Of a stretch of DNA of 64,000 nt, positions 55,299 through 64,000 are shown in pieces. Below the pieces are notes generated by a model. The model saw only the letters and a program-made list of their open reading frames with translations. It searched no databases and was not told the origin of the DNA. This DNA comes from Daejeonella sp. H1SJ63 (lineage in GTDB: Bacteria > Bacteroidota > Bacteroidia > Sphingobacteriales > Sphingobacteriaceae): assembly GCF_029360775.1 (NCBI RefSeq), contig NZ_JARKMZ010000020.1, positions 1 through 64,000 on the forward strand. Direction: 5' to 3'. The translations under genes and the position numbers were made by a program. Every line of letters begins with the position of its first letter. The stretch's first letter is position 1.

Positions 55299-56783
55299 TT
55301 AATTTGGTGTCATCAATTTATTATTAGCAAGCTCCTGAGCTGAAATAGGCCAGATATATGCCGGTGAACTGGATGCCACTGCCTGGGCAACATTGGTAGC
55401 ATCTGACTTTGCAGGAATTGTTGCCCCTAATCTCAATAGATCAGTTGAGCGGAATCCTTCACAAATTAATTCTATTCTGCGTTCTGTCAGAATAGTATTT
55501 ATTAAAGCAGCTTGTGTACCAATATCAGCTAATGGGAAAACATAGTTTGCATCAGACCTTTTTCTAACTTCAGATAATAAGGCAAGGCCCCGAACAATAT
55601 TGCCACTTCTGGCATGTGCTTCAGCCGCATTAAGTAATACTTCCGCGTAACGAATTACAGGTACATAATCTGTATACGGAGACGGCTTTTTGAACTTAGA
55701 AACAAAGTTCTTGGTTCCATTAGCTATAATAAAGGCTTTACGGGCATCTGTTGAACCTGCAGCATAAACAGGATTTGCAAAAATACCCGCAGGATTCAGG
55801 TAATATTCTTCAAATCCACCTACTGATTGTGCAGTATAATAATGTGCTAATTGATTCTGGGTTCCCGGAGGGCTCAGATCAGTCATAGGTAAGAAAAATA
55901 CAGCTTCAGAACCGGTATAGGTACCACCATATACGGTTGCAATATTTGCCTCTAACTGCATGGTTACACCAGAGGTTGATTTAAACGGCGCTGTAGCACT
56001 AATGATCTTATTTGACTCTTCAATAACTTTAGGATAATTACCCATTGCAAGATAAACCCTTGTTTTCAAAGCTATTACGGTATTTTTATGAGCCCTTGAA
56101 CTGTTCAAAGCTGCATTCGAATAAGTAGCAGGCAAGCCGGTTTCAGCCTCATCAAGATCTTTCAGGATCTGGGTATAAACCTGTGCAACTGTACTTCTGG
56201 CCAGATCATTGTTAGCCGAAGTGGTTTCAGCCTGTATACGCAACGGAAGGCCGGGATTAGCTCCATTACCCATAGTATATGGCTTAGCATACAATTGTAA
56301 AAGATTAAAGTAACAGAATGCTCTTACAAATTTTGCTTCAGCACGATATTGGTCTGCAAGGGCAGTACTCACTACGCCTGCGCTTCCATCAATACCTTTT
56401 AGAAACACGTTTGCCTGATTGATCGTAGAGTAAGCAGTATTCCAAAAGTTTACCACCTCATTGGTAGCAGAATTCAAATTATGTCTCCAGGTATCCAAAC
56501 CGGTAACCCCGTTTGGTTTATTGACTATAAAGTCTTCCCCTCTGATATCCTGATAAATTAAAAATCTTCCGCCTAAATGTTGTCCGCTTTTTAAACCGCC
56601 ATAAAGTCCGTTTACCTGTCCGAGGATCCGATCAGGAGTGGCAAATGCAGTAGCATCAGAAAGACTGGTTTCGGGAAAGGTCTCCAAAAAGTCTTTCTTA
56701 CACGATACGGAAACCGTACTTAACAGTAAGACAATAAAGAACAATCTTAGTGCCTTCACTTTATTTATTTTCATATTTTCCAT
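55299..56783 (-). CDS. SusD/RagB family outer-membrane lipoprotein
   Basis: A 494-residue SusD-family lipoprotein with lipobox SVSC (Cys28) and the common KKDFLETFPETSLSDATAF opening. The SusD core segment FVRAFCYFNLLQLYAKPYT (about 130-150) and the C-terminal ILTERRIELICEGFRSTDLLR are textbook for the family. An ATG three codons in (56774) is an alternative start. It lies 17 bp after the SusC stop. Ligand unknown. Confidence 0.95.
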   Translation of the reverse strand: MENMKINKVKALRLFFIVLLLSTVSVSCKKDFLETFPETSLSDATAFATPDRILGQVNGLYGGLKSGQHLGGRFLIYQDIRGEDFIVNKPNGVTGLDTWRHNLNSATNEVVNFWNTAYSTINQANVFLKGIDGSAGVVSTALADQYRAEAKFVRAFCYFNLLQLYAKPYTMGNGANPGLPLRIQAETTSANNDLARSTVAQVYTQILKDLDEAETGLPATYSNAALNSSRAHKNTVIALKTRVYLAMGNYPKVIEESNKIISATAPFKSTSGVTMQLEANIATVYGGTYTGSEAVFFLPMTDLSPPGTQNQLAHYYTAQSVGGFEEYYLNPAGIFANPVYAAGSTDARKAFIIANGTKNFVSKFKKPSPYTDYVPVIRYAEVLLNAAEAHARSGNIVRGLALLSEVRKRSDANYVFPLADIGTQAALINTILTERRIELICEGFRSTDLLRLGATIPAKSDATNVAQAVASSSPAYIWPISAQELANNKLMTPN

Positions 56784-56800
56784 TTCGAATTCATTAATAA

Positions 56801-59800
56801 TTAAAATCCAACATTTAAACCAAATGTAATTGTTCTGCCCAATGGCACTGAGTTCCTGTCAACACCTGGTGCCAGGTTAGAGTTTCCATTAACAGATACT
56901 TCAGGGTCTGCACCAGCGTAATTTGTGAATACCAGAAGATTAGTAGCCTGAGCATACATTCTCAGGTTAGATATACCGGTTCTGCCAAGATATTTTGCAG
57001 GAATAGTATAACCTAAAGAAACATTTCTCAATTTCAAAAAGTCTCCCTTGTAAACGTTCGCTGACATTGGAACAGCAGAACCATTAGATGTATTATCTCC
57101 GTAAACTACACGGGGTATATCGGTTACCTGTCCTGCAGTGGTCCATCTTCTCAACATTCCGGCTTCATTATTCCAGAAACGCTGATCTCTCAAACCTGCC
57201 TGAGTACCATAATAGATATAATTTCCACCAGAGTATGTAATTCCCAGATTTAGATCAAATGCTTTGTATTTAAAGTTGTTATCAAATCCGCCGTAAAAAG
57301 TAGGAATTGAGTTACCCCAGATCCTTGCATCTGCAACTGCATCAATTGCAGGAGCAACTTGTCCGGCATTTGCACCATCGAGGTATAAATAACGGCTTGC
57401 AGCCGGCCTCTGGAAACTAAAGCGGACCTTTTGTCCGTTTCTGTTTACAAAAACACGCTCGCCGGTTGCAGGGTCAACACCTGCTGTTTCTACCACAAAT
57501 ATCTGACCTAAAGAATAGCCGACTCTGGTCCTGTTTGCAGTTTCAAGAGATGTAACACCCGGAAGATCTGCATTGTTATTTGCCAGTGAAGTCACTTCAT
57601 TTTTGATGAATGAAATATTAAAGTTTGAAGACCAGCGGAAATTACCTTTTTCAATATTGGTTGAATTAATTGAGAACTCCCATCCTTTGTTAAACATTCT
57701 TCCAATATTGGTAGTGATCTGATTACCCGGAATACCTTTTGAAGGCGATTGAGGAGCTGCCTGAATTAACTGATCGATATCGTTATAAAAGTAGTCGGCA
57801 TCAAACTCGATACGACCATTTAAGAACGCCATGTTAATACCAATATCCGTTTTTGTACTTGTTTCCCATCTTAAATCTGCGTTACCCGCCTGGCTGTATC
57901 CAAGACTTGGAACAGCACCATAAAGACCGGTACCATACAATGACAATGCAGGGAAATCACCAATATTGATATTGCCAACCACACCATAACTGCCTCTTAA
58001 TTTAAACTGAGACATGATATCAGCTAGCTTTGAATTCTGGAAGAAATTCTCCTGAGATATATCCCATCCAACAGATGCACCTCCAAAGTTACCCCACTTC
58101 TGTCCGGCAGCTAAACCCGAATAACCATCCCGTCTGAAACTACCGGCAAGGAAATACTTCTTTTTAAAATCATAGTTCGCACTTCCAAAAACCGACCTGA
58201 ATGCATTTATCCCACGTCCATTACCTGCAGGTATGATCGTGCCAAACCCTCCCTGATATACTTCAATGAACGGATCTGAAACATTCTGCCTTGTAGCACC
58301 CCAGGATGAGCCAATTGAGCTTTGCTCTTCATAACCTCCGAGGGCAGATACATTATGTGAAGAGGCTATTGTTGTATTGTAACTAAGTGTATTAACCCAG
58401 TTCCATCTGTTATTTCTTGAATAGGTATTTGTTGCACTACCATTTGGCGAAAAACCATCACCCTGGTACTTGTTCGCAAAAGCAATGTTTTCTGTAAGCA
58501 AATTATCCATACCATAACTGGTTTTCAGAACCATTCCCTTTATAAGATCAACTGAGGCATAAACATTTCCTATTAGCCTGTTATTCTCAGAAGTGAATTT
58601 ATCTTCTTTTAGCAGTACTTCGGCATTCGGATAATTAGAAGCTACCGCCGAATTGTTGGCACCAAAACCAATTGCTCCGCCATTCATATGATAGGTTCCA
58701 TCCGGATTATAAGCAGGTACGTTAGGAGGCAATACAATTGCCAAACGGCCTAAACCTACAGTAGAGAAAGCCTGACCTGGTAATGAGCCGGTATTTGGCG
58801 CTTTATTGTAAGTATTAGTAAATGAGAAATTAGAACCAACTTTGATCCTGTTTGTCAATTTATGATCCAGGTTAACCCTTCCTATTTTACGCTGAAAATC
58901 ATTGTTTCTGATAAACCCTTCCTGATCACTGAAACCAACAGAAACATAGTGTGATGTTTTATCAGTTGCACCTGAAAAATTCAATGCATGATTTTGTGAA
59001 ACTCCGGTACGATATGCTACTTTATACCAATCTGTGTTTACTGTACTGCCATCTGCCAGTGTTTGCAAAAAGAATCTGGCAGGTGTACCTATATTAGCCA
59101 GGGCCTCGTTTTTCATGGTTACATAACCCTGAGCATCCAGCAATTCAGGCAAATTACTGGCTTCATTAAAGCCTGCCCAGGCTTCATAATTTACTTTAGT
59201 CGAACCTTGTTTACCTTTTTTTGTAGTGATAACCACTACTCCGTTTGATGCTCTCGAACCATAGATAGCTGATGCGGCAGCATCTTTTAAAATATCTATT
59301 GACTCAATGTCGGAAGGGTTGATATCACCTAAAGCATTTCCCGCAGCATTTGTACCGGATGCATCCCCGGTGTAAACAGGAATACCATCAACTACGATCA
59401 AAGGATAAGAACTCAAAGAAATTGAATTAAACCCTCGAATGCGGAATACCGGAGGATTGTTCAGAACCCCATTGGGCATCACAATATTTACACCTGCAGC
59501 CTTGCCAGCAAGGGCCTGCTCAAAACTTTGAACCGGCTGATTTTTAAGTTTGTCGCCGCTTACACTCACAACTGAGCCGGTTACATCCTTTCTGGATTGT
59601 GTACCGTAACCCATAACAACAACTTCGCCCAGTTGCTGCTGGTCAGAAGTTAATGTAACATTAATTGTTTTCGAAGAACCAATGTTTATAGTTTGCCTGA
59701 CATAACCCACAAACGCAAATTCGAGCTGAGTTCTGCCTTCGGGAACATTAATAGAATACGTGCCATTGGCAGAAGTTTGTGTACCAAGGTTAGAACCTTT

Positions 59801-59935
59801 TACTATAACACTAACTCCAGGCAATGGTAAACCATCCGTTTTGTCAGTTACTGTTCCTGTCACAGTACGTTCCTGTGCTACAGCCTGAAAAGCTATAAAT
59901 AGCAGCAGGAACAAACTTTGTAGAAGTTTTTTCAT
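56801..59935 (-). CDS. SusC/RagA family TonB-linked outer-membrane protein
   Basis: A 1044-residue SusC barrel: signal peptide MKKLLQSLFLLLFIAFQAVAQ, CarboxypepD_reg-like domain (about 23-98), TonB-box-like LGEVVVMGYGTQ, plug (about 115-240, with IDILKDAAASAIYGSRASNGV) and barrel ending RTITFGLNVGF. The plug has the standard SusC pattern, so this is a conventional glycan- or peptide-type importer. The leader and first 42 codons are shared with the SusC gene at 54948. Paired with the SusD gene 17 bp downstream. Confidence 0.96.
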   Translation of the reverse strand: MKKLLQSLFLLLFIAFQAVAQERTVTGTVTDKTDGLPLPGVSVIVKGSNLGTQTSANGTYSINVPEGRTQLEFAFVGYVRQTINIGSSKTINVTLTSDQQQLGEVVVMGYGTQSRKDVTGSVVSVSGDKLKNQPVQSFEQALAGKAAGVNIVMPNGVLNNPPVFRIRGFNSISLSSYPLIVVDGIPVYTGDASGTNAAGNALGDINPSDIESIDILKDAAASAIYGSRASNGVVVITTKKGKQGSTKVNYEAWAGFNEASNLPELLDAQGYVTMKNEALANIGTPARFFLQTLADGSTVNTDWYKVAYRTGVSQNHALNFSGATDKTSHYVSVGFSDQEGFIRNNDFQRKIGRVNLDHKLTNRIKVGSNFSFTNTYNKAPNTGSLPGQAFSTVGLGRLAIVLPPNVPAYNPDGTYHMNGGAIGFGANNSAVASNYPNAEVLLKEDKFTSENNRLIGNVYASVDLIKGMVLKTSYGMDNLLTENIAFANKYQGDGFSPNGSATNTYSRNNRWNWVNTLSYNTTIASSHNVSALGGYEEQSSIGSSWGATRQNVSDPFIEVYQGGFGTIIPAGNGRGINAFRSVFGSANYDFKKKYFLAGSFRRDGYSGLAAGQKWGNFGGASVGWDISQENFFQNSKLADIMSQFKLRGSYGVVGNINIGDFPALSLYGTGLYGAVPSLGYSQAGNADLRWETSTKTDIGINMAFLNGRIEFDADYFYNDIDQLIQAAPQSPSKGIPGNQITTNIGRMFNKGWEFSINSTNIEKGNFRWSSNFNISFIKNEVTSLANNNADLPGVTSLETANRTRVGYSLGQIFVVETAGVDPATGERVFVNRNGQKVRFSFQRPAASRYLYLDGANAGQVAPAIDAVADARIWGNSIPTFYGGFDNNFKYKAFDLNLGITYSGGNYIYYGTQAGLRDQRFWNNEAGMLRRWTTAGQVTDIPRVVYGDNTSNGSAVPMSANVYKGDFLKLRNVSLGYTIPAKYLGRTGISNLRMYAQATNLLVFTNYAGADPEVSVNGNSNLAPGVDRNSVPLGRTITFGLNVGF

Positions 59936-60026
59936 ACTTAATTGATTTTGAAATGTTTAAAAAGAGGGTTGAATTATTTGGTTACTTTAATATCAAAGTT
60001 GGGCAACATAAATGTTACGACAAAAT
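59810..60026 (-). repeat. 217-bp SusC leader repeat, copy 2
   Basis: Second copy of the block described at 54823-55039, with about 96% identity by eye. Both non-coding and coding parts are conserved to the same degree. Confidence 0.9.
59994..60025 (-). promoter_or_regulatory. promoter of the SusC gene ending at 56801
   Basis: TTTTG (60025-60021), a 19-bp spacer and CAACTTTG (60001-59994) on the minus strand, the same arrangement as in copy 1. Confidence 0.6.
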
Positions 60027-60577
60027 ATATTTATTATTATTTTAACATAAACCATATAACTAACTGAAGATCAGTATTTTAATTTATACTGCGGCATAGC
60101 AGATAAAAATATTATGCATGCATTGTGAAATGTTGCATCTGACCCTTAAAAAGGAAGAGAGGAGGTAAAAATAATTTCTCTGATTCTTTATGAAAACACC
60201 AATCTGTCTGTCTCTGGATTCAAGACCATTTTCTGATTTTCGACCTTAAGCAGGGCTTTGAATGAAAATTCAACTTCCATCTACTTTTGAGAGGTTCCCT
60301 GTGACCATCCGGCGTATTTACGAATATGCAGCTATGCCCCTGTCATAATGCTGAAGTCCATCCGCCTTTCCTTCTTCCTCAGTCTCTCCCTTTTACAGGA
60401 TCTTTCATATCTGGCTGAAATAGCAGGATCCAATACTTTGCATACCTCCTGAGCAAATACAAGTACAATAAAGAATATTACAAGCAGGCAGGTATAAAAC
60501 TAATTTCAAAAATTTCGCTTTCATATCCATTTTATTACAATGTGCCGAAAATTTGTTTCTTAAAATAAGATGAAAAC
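60027..60577. other. 551-bp intergenic region with gene remnant
   Basis: Apart from the decayed reading frame at 60332-60530 I see no intact ORF or RNA gene. Sequence at 60150-60330 carries several stops in every frame. Confidence 0.5.
60332..60530 (-). pseudogene. frameshifted small secreted-protein remnant
   Basis: From ATG 60528-60530 the frame reads MDMKAKFLKLVLY, then loses sense. Shifting by one base gives TCLLVIFFIVLVFAQEVCKV, which completes a typical signal peptide, and continues about 35 basic residues to a TAG at 60332-60334. One frameshift thus joins a charged start to a hydrophobic core and an AQE cleavage-like site. The homologue is not recognised. It could be chance, but the signal-peptide architecture is suggestive. 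Confidence 0.4.
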
Positions 60578-60619
60578 AAAAGAGACCGCATTGATTAAGT
60601 ATCAGATACGGTCTCTTTT
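60578..60619 (-). terminator. terminator of the last SusC-SusD pair
   Basis: A perfect 11-bp stem AAAAGAGACCG with its complement (60578-60588 with 60609-60619) and 20-nt loop lies 25 bp after the SusD stop; its descending arm ends in T's on the minus strand. Confidence 0.8.
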
Positions 60620-60643
60620 AATAGAAACTTAAAAAATAAAGTA

Positions 60644-62089
60644 TTATTTATCCCACCAGATTCTGGTAGTCAGATTATCTGCACCCTGACGAGTTACCGC
60701 CTCTGCGTAACTCTTTCCATTAATAGAACCTTCGTTGGTAGGGTAACCCTGCCTGCGCGGAATGGTTGGCTGGTTACCATTTGGAGCTGCTGCCAGTACC
60801 GGGAATCCGGTCCTCCTCCAATCGGCCCATGATTCATATCCATTCAGATAAAGATGAACCCATTTTTGGGTCATAATCTGCTCCAAACCTTTGGCTGTAT
60901 CATAAGCAACAGCTGTCTGTGCCATATAAGCAGCATAGGTACCCGCATTATAAACACCGTAGGTTTCCATTGAAGCCTTAATAGCATTTGCATAATGGGT
61001 AGCTGCTAACACTTCTCCACCTGCAATCCAGCCTTGTTTAGCTGCTTCTGCCTGGGTAAATAATACCTGAGCATAGGAATAAATTAATGCAGGGGATCCG
61101 GCACCGCGGAATTTATCACCTATTCGACTGTATGCACCCGGAATATTAACGGCTGTGTTCGATCCATAAGGCAAGCCTATAACCTTACCGGCCAATACTT
61201 CACCATAAACAGGTAAACGCGGATCATTCTTGGGCTCCATATAGTCTGTCATCACCTTACTGATAGCATAATCATTACGTAAACTTGTGGTATAGTTATC
61301 AAACCATGGGTTAAAATTGTTGGGATCACCGGACAGGAATTTATAGAACATGTTTTCGGAATTGTTGCTAATTACACCACTTGCGATGGCATCAGCCATT
61401 TCAGCTTTACCTTTTGCATTATCTACCTTCATTAAACGCAACGACATGAAAAGTCGCGTTGTATTAGCAAATTTTTTCCATGCAGCCATATCCCCTTCAA
61501 ATAACTGGTCACCCCTTACTCCTGTCTCAGCAGTTTTAATCTGGGCTGCAGCCTCCTTAAGTTCTTTAAAAAGATCAGTATAAATACTTTGTTGAGTATC
61601 ATACTTCGGACTAAAATTACCATCACCTTTTAAAGCTTCTGAATAAGGAATATCTCCAAACCGATCTGTTAACCACCAATAATAATAAGCTTTCAAAATT
61701 CTTGCAACTGCGATCTGATTGTCTTTTGATCCATTCACACCGACTTCTGCCAATGGGCTTCCTGAGTTGGCATTATTAATGATGCTCTTCAGGTTATACA
61801 AAGGTCCGGTATAATGTGGAGCCCATTCAAAATTGCGGACAGAGTACAACGAAGCACCAGGGTACGGGCCTTCAGAAATGTGCTGTATGTACATATTTGC
61901 CGAATGGCGACTTCCTGCAGTTCCGGGAAAAGCAGTTCCAGGCAATGACTGCAAAGCATTAGTCAGCAGTGCTTTATTCGGAACAGTACTTACGGCCGTC
62001 GGGTTAATATTGGTATCTCCGAAGTCGCTTGGATCACATGCTGTTAACAGCATGACGGATCCTATGATTAAACTAAATATTTTTTTCAT
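60644..62089 (-). CDS. SusD/RagB outer-membrane lipoprotein (SusD-like_2 type)
   Basis: A 481-residue lipoprotein with lipobox LTAC (Cys18) followed by DPSDFGDTNINPTAVS, the SusD-like_2 opening, like the SusD at 45126 and unlike the two between. The closing segment YLNGYESWADWRRTGFPVL is characteristic, and the C-terminus TRIWWDK matches the LWWDKN ending of the first SusD. It pairs with the SusC gene 17 bp upstream. Confidence 0.94.
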   Translation of the reverse strand: MKKIFSLIIGSVMLLTACDPSDFGDTNINPTAVSTVPNKALLTNALQSLPGTAFPGTAGSRHSANMYIQHISEGPYPGASLYSVRNFEWAPHYTGPLYNLKSIINNANSGSPLAEVGVNGSKDNQIAVARILKAYYYWWLTDRFGDIPYSEALKGDGNFSPKYDTQQSIYTDLFKELKEAAAQIKTAETGVRGDQLFEGDMAAWKKFANTTRLFMSLRLMKVDNAKGKAEMADAIASGVISNNSENMFYKFLSGDPNNFNPWFDNYTTSLRNDYAISKVMTDYMEPKNDPRLPVYGEVLAGKVIGLPYGSNTAVNIPGAYSRIGDKFRGAGSPALIYSYAQVLFTQAEAAKQGWIAGGEVLAATHYANAIKASMETYGVYNAGTYAAYMAQTAVAYDTAKGLEQIMTQKWVHLYLNGYESWADWRRTGFPVLAAAPNGNQPTIPRRQGYPTNEGSINGKSYAEAVTRQGADNLTTRIWWDK

Positions 62090-62106
62090 TTTCTTTTTCT
62101 ACTAAA

Positions 62107-64000
62107 TTAAAATCCAACTCTCAAATTCAAACCAATCGACCTGGTTGAAGCCAACTGGCCACCTTCCTTACCGAAGCCTTCCAGCTCTGATGGATCCAAT
62201 CCGAATTCTTTTGCAGGGGCTGAGATCAACCATGCATTATTCACAATTGCCCCTAAAGTAACCCTGCTAACAGGAATATTCCCCAGGTATTTTTTGGGTA
62301 TAGTATATCCTAAACGAACTTCACGAAGTTTCATATAAGAAGCACTTAAAAGATAGTTTCTGGTATCACGCTGATTGTTCGTATAGAAATGTCTCCTTGC
62401 TGCAATATAGGTATCAAGTGGTGCACCTGCTGAGGTTACACCAGTGATGTGAACACCGCCACCTAAAGAAGGAAATGTACGAACATTATTTCCTTTATCA
62501 TTTAATCCAACAGTAGCTTCTGTTAAACCTGTTCCGTCGCCATACATTTTAGTCAGTGAATAAAACTGACCACCTTTCTGGAAATCTAAAGAGAATGAAA
62601 GATCTACTCCTTTGTACTTTAAACTGTTGTAAAAACCACCTGTAAAATCAGGCATCATTGAACCCAGGTTATTATTGATCGTATAATCAACAGTACCTGC
62701 AGAACTTGTATAAACAGTCTTTCCATTAGCATCCAGCTTATGCATCCGGCCAACCATTTGTCCCCATGGTTTGCCAACCTGGTTTTCTATGCGGAAGTCG
62801 TTACGCTGAGTATCATATAAGTAAGTGTTCAGACCTTCAGCAAGTTCTTTAACAATAGATTTAGCTTTTGCAAAATTCAAAGCCGCAGTCCAGGTAAAAT
62901 TGTTCTTGGTAACAGGTGTTCCGCTAATACTTAATTCCCAACCTTTACGCTGGATATTACCTGCATTGATTTGGGCTGTTGTAAATCCGGATGCAGGAGC
63001 TACGTTTAGTCCGAGGATCTGATTAGTATTATTATCTAGATAATAAGTCAGATCAAAACCTATTCTGTCTTTTAAGAAACGCATCTCTGTACCTAATTCA
63101 AATGATTTGGTTAAAGATGGCAATACCTTTCCTGTCCTGAATTGGTCACCAATTGAAGCAGATGGGTTACTGCCATAAATTGAACCGTTATTAATCGCAA
63201 CATCAACCTGGTATGGATCTAAATCAGAACCAACCTGGGCAAAACCCCCTCTTATTTTACCGAATGATAAAACATTTGAAATTCCGCCTTTCAGCAGTTC
63301 ACTGAAAACTATGCTTGTTGATACAGATGGGTACAGGTATGAATTATTTGCAGCCGGTAATGCAGAAGACCAGTCGTTTCTTAAGGTAGCATCTAAATAG
63401 AAAAATGCTTTATAACCAAATGAAGCCTTACCATAAATACTTCTTACTTCTTTTGCAGAATATCTAGTAATAGTATTGGGACGTGTAACTGATGCTGCAA
63501 TATCAAAATAGTTAGGGAATGTTAATCCACCGGTAGTTTGATTATCCAGACGATCATTTTTATTGGTACGAATATTTCCCCCAACAAATCCATCAACTGT
63601 GATGTTGCCAAATCCTTTTCTGAAATTCAGATTAGTTTCATAGTTCATTTCATTATTAACCAACTGATAGGTTGAATAGCCCGGCTGCTGCAAACCGCCT
63701 GAAGCAATTCTAAAATTGCCCTTGCCATTGTCATAATCCATACGAACAAAAGAGGTGACATTGAAAATATCATTGATCTTATATTTGAAACCCATGTTAC
63801 CAACAATCCTGTTTCCGATATCAGTTCCATAATTCTCTTTTACAATAAAATATGGGCTGTCCCAATATTGAGGCTGCAGATATAATGTTGGATCACCTGT
63901 TGAGTTAGGATCACCTATATTCCAGGAATTCAGTGTACCATCTGCATTCCTGTAATTTTTCAGGCGCTTCATATCCAATTGCCTTTGAAACCACTGGTTG
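62107..64000 (-). CDS. SusC/RagA family protein, 5' part outside window
   Basis: The C-terminal part (about 630 residues) of a SusC barrel. The reading frame stays open to the window edge (residues NQWFQRQLDMKRL read from 64000 inward), so the gene continues beyond it and the methionine near 63970 is internal. Barrel features include WELSISGTPVTKNNFTWTAALNF and a closing LASTRSIGLNLRVGF ending in Phe. Its partner SusD is of the SusD-like_2 subgroup, so it should resemble the plus-strand pair at 41977. Confidence 0.95.
   Translation of the reverse strand, partial: NQWFQRQLDMKRLKNYRNADGTLNSWNIGDPNSTGDPTLYLQPQYWDSPYFIVKENYGTDIGNRIVGNMGFKYKINDIFNVTSFVRMDYDNGKGNFRIASGGLQQPGYSTYQLVNNEMNYETNLNFRKGFGNITVDGFVGGNIRTNKNDRLDNQTTGGLTFPNYFDIAASVTRPNTITRYSAKEVRSIYGKASFGYKAFFYLDATLRNDWSSALPAANNSYLYPSVSTSIVFSELLKGGISNVLSFGKIRGGFAQVGSDLDPYQVDVAINNGSIYGSNPSASIGDQFRTGKVLPSLTKSFELGTEMRFLKDRIGFDLTYYLDNNTNQILGLNVAPASGFTTAQINAGNIQRKGWELSISGTPVTKNNFTWTAALNFAKAKSIVKELAEGLNTYLYDTQRNDFRIENQVGKPWGQMVGRMHKLDANGKTVYTSSAGTVDYTINNNLGSMMPDFTGGFYNSLKYKGVDLSFSLDFQKGGQFYSLTKMYGDGTGLTEATVGLNDKGNNVRTFPSLGGGVHITGVTSAGAPLDTYIAARRHFYTNNQRDTRNYLLSASYMKLREVRLGYTIPKKYLGNIPVSRVTLGAIVNNAWLISAPAKEFGLDPSELEGFGKEGGQLASTRSIGLNLRVGF

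Overview
The window looks like chromosomal DNA of a Sphingobacteriaceae-type member of the Bacteroidota (Pedobacter or a close relative). This is inferred from four SusC/SusD outer-membrane pairs, DUF4920/DUF4407/DUF2490/DUF6702-type proteins, AT-rich spacers, TAnnTTTG promoter boxes, a near absence of Shine-Dalgarno sequences, several TTG starts, and the gene order HU - small basic protein - RNase G next to mutY - ssb. No 16S gene is present, so the genus is a guess.

Positions 1-13450 are mainly housekeeping. They hold a sugar isomerase-family protein, a DUF4920 lipoprotein, radA, rng (RNase G), a 29-codon ribosomal-type basic protein that is easily missed, a TPR membrane protein, an HU-type nucleoid protein, mutY and ssb, an M20 amidohydrolase, cutC with a glycosylasparaginase, and aspS. 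An 832-bp gap (13451-14282) follows. It holds a tandem 11-bp repeat and then a TPP riboswitch with an unusual insertion. The riboswitch leads a thiamine cluster: TonB receptor, ThiE-like protein, thiamine pyrophosphokinase-like protein and a GNAT acetyltransferase.

Positions 18438-41305 mix small scavenging and envelope functions. They include M28, M1 and PepT peptidases, a DUF4407 membrane protein, a rhodanese, a dipeptide epimerase, a nitrilase-family hydrolase, a TetR regulator divergent from a beta-carbonic anhydrase followed by DUF2490, an orphan lipoprotein and an unknown protein, a rhomboid protease, an MmcQ/YjbR protein, a CBM9-like secreted protein paired with a large outer-membrane beta-barrel protein, a PIG-L deacetylase, a HupE/UreJ - M1 peptidase - DUF6702 neighbourhood, a sulfatase and a NIPSNAP protein.

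Positions 41306-64000 are dominated by nutrient uptake. One SusC-SusD pair lies on the plus strand (41977-46733). metG with a tRNA-Arg(CCU) and an LD-carboxypeptidase follow, then three tandem SusC-SusD pairs on the minus strand (50317-64000, the last cut by the window edge). No glycoside hydrolase, sigma/anti-sigma pair or hybrid sensor accompanies these pairs inside the window. Two of the SusC genes share an almost identical 217-bp block covering promoter, leader, signal peptide and start of the N-terminal domain. A decayed small secreted-protein gene lies between two of the pairs.

I found no CRISPR array, prophage, insertion sequence, or clear defence or biosynthetic system. The observations most worth a second look are the inserted TPP aptamer and its variant thiamine enzymes, the 11-bp tandem array, the duplicated SusC leader block, and the HupE/M1/DUF6702 neighbourhood.
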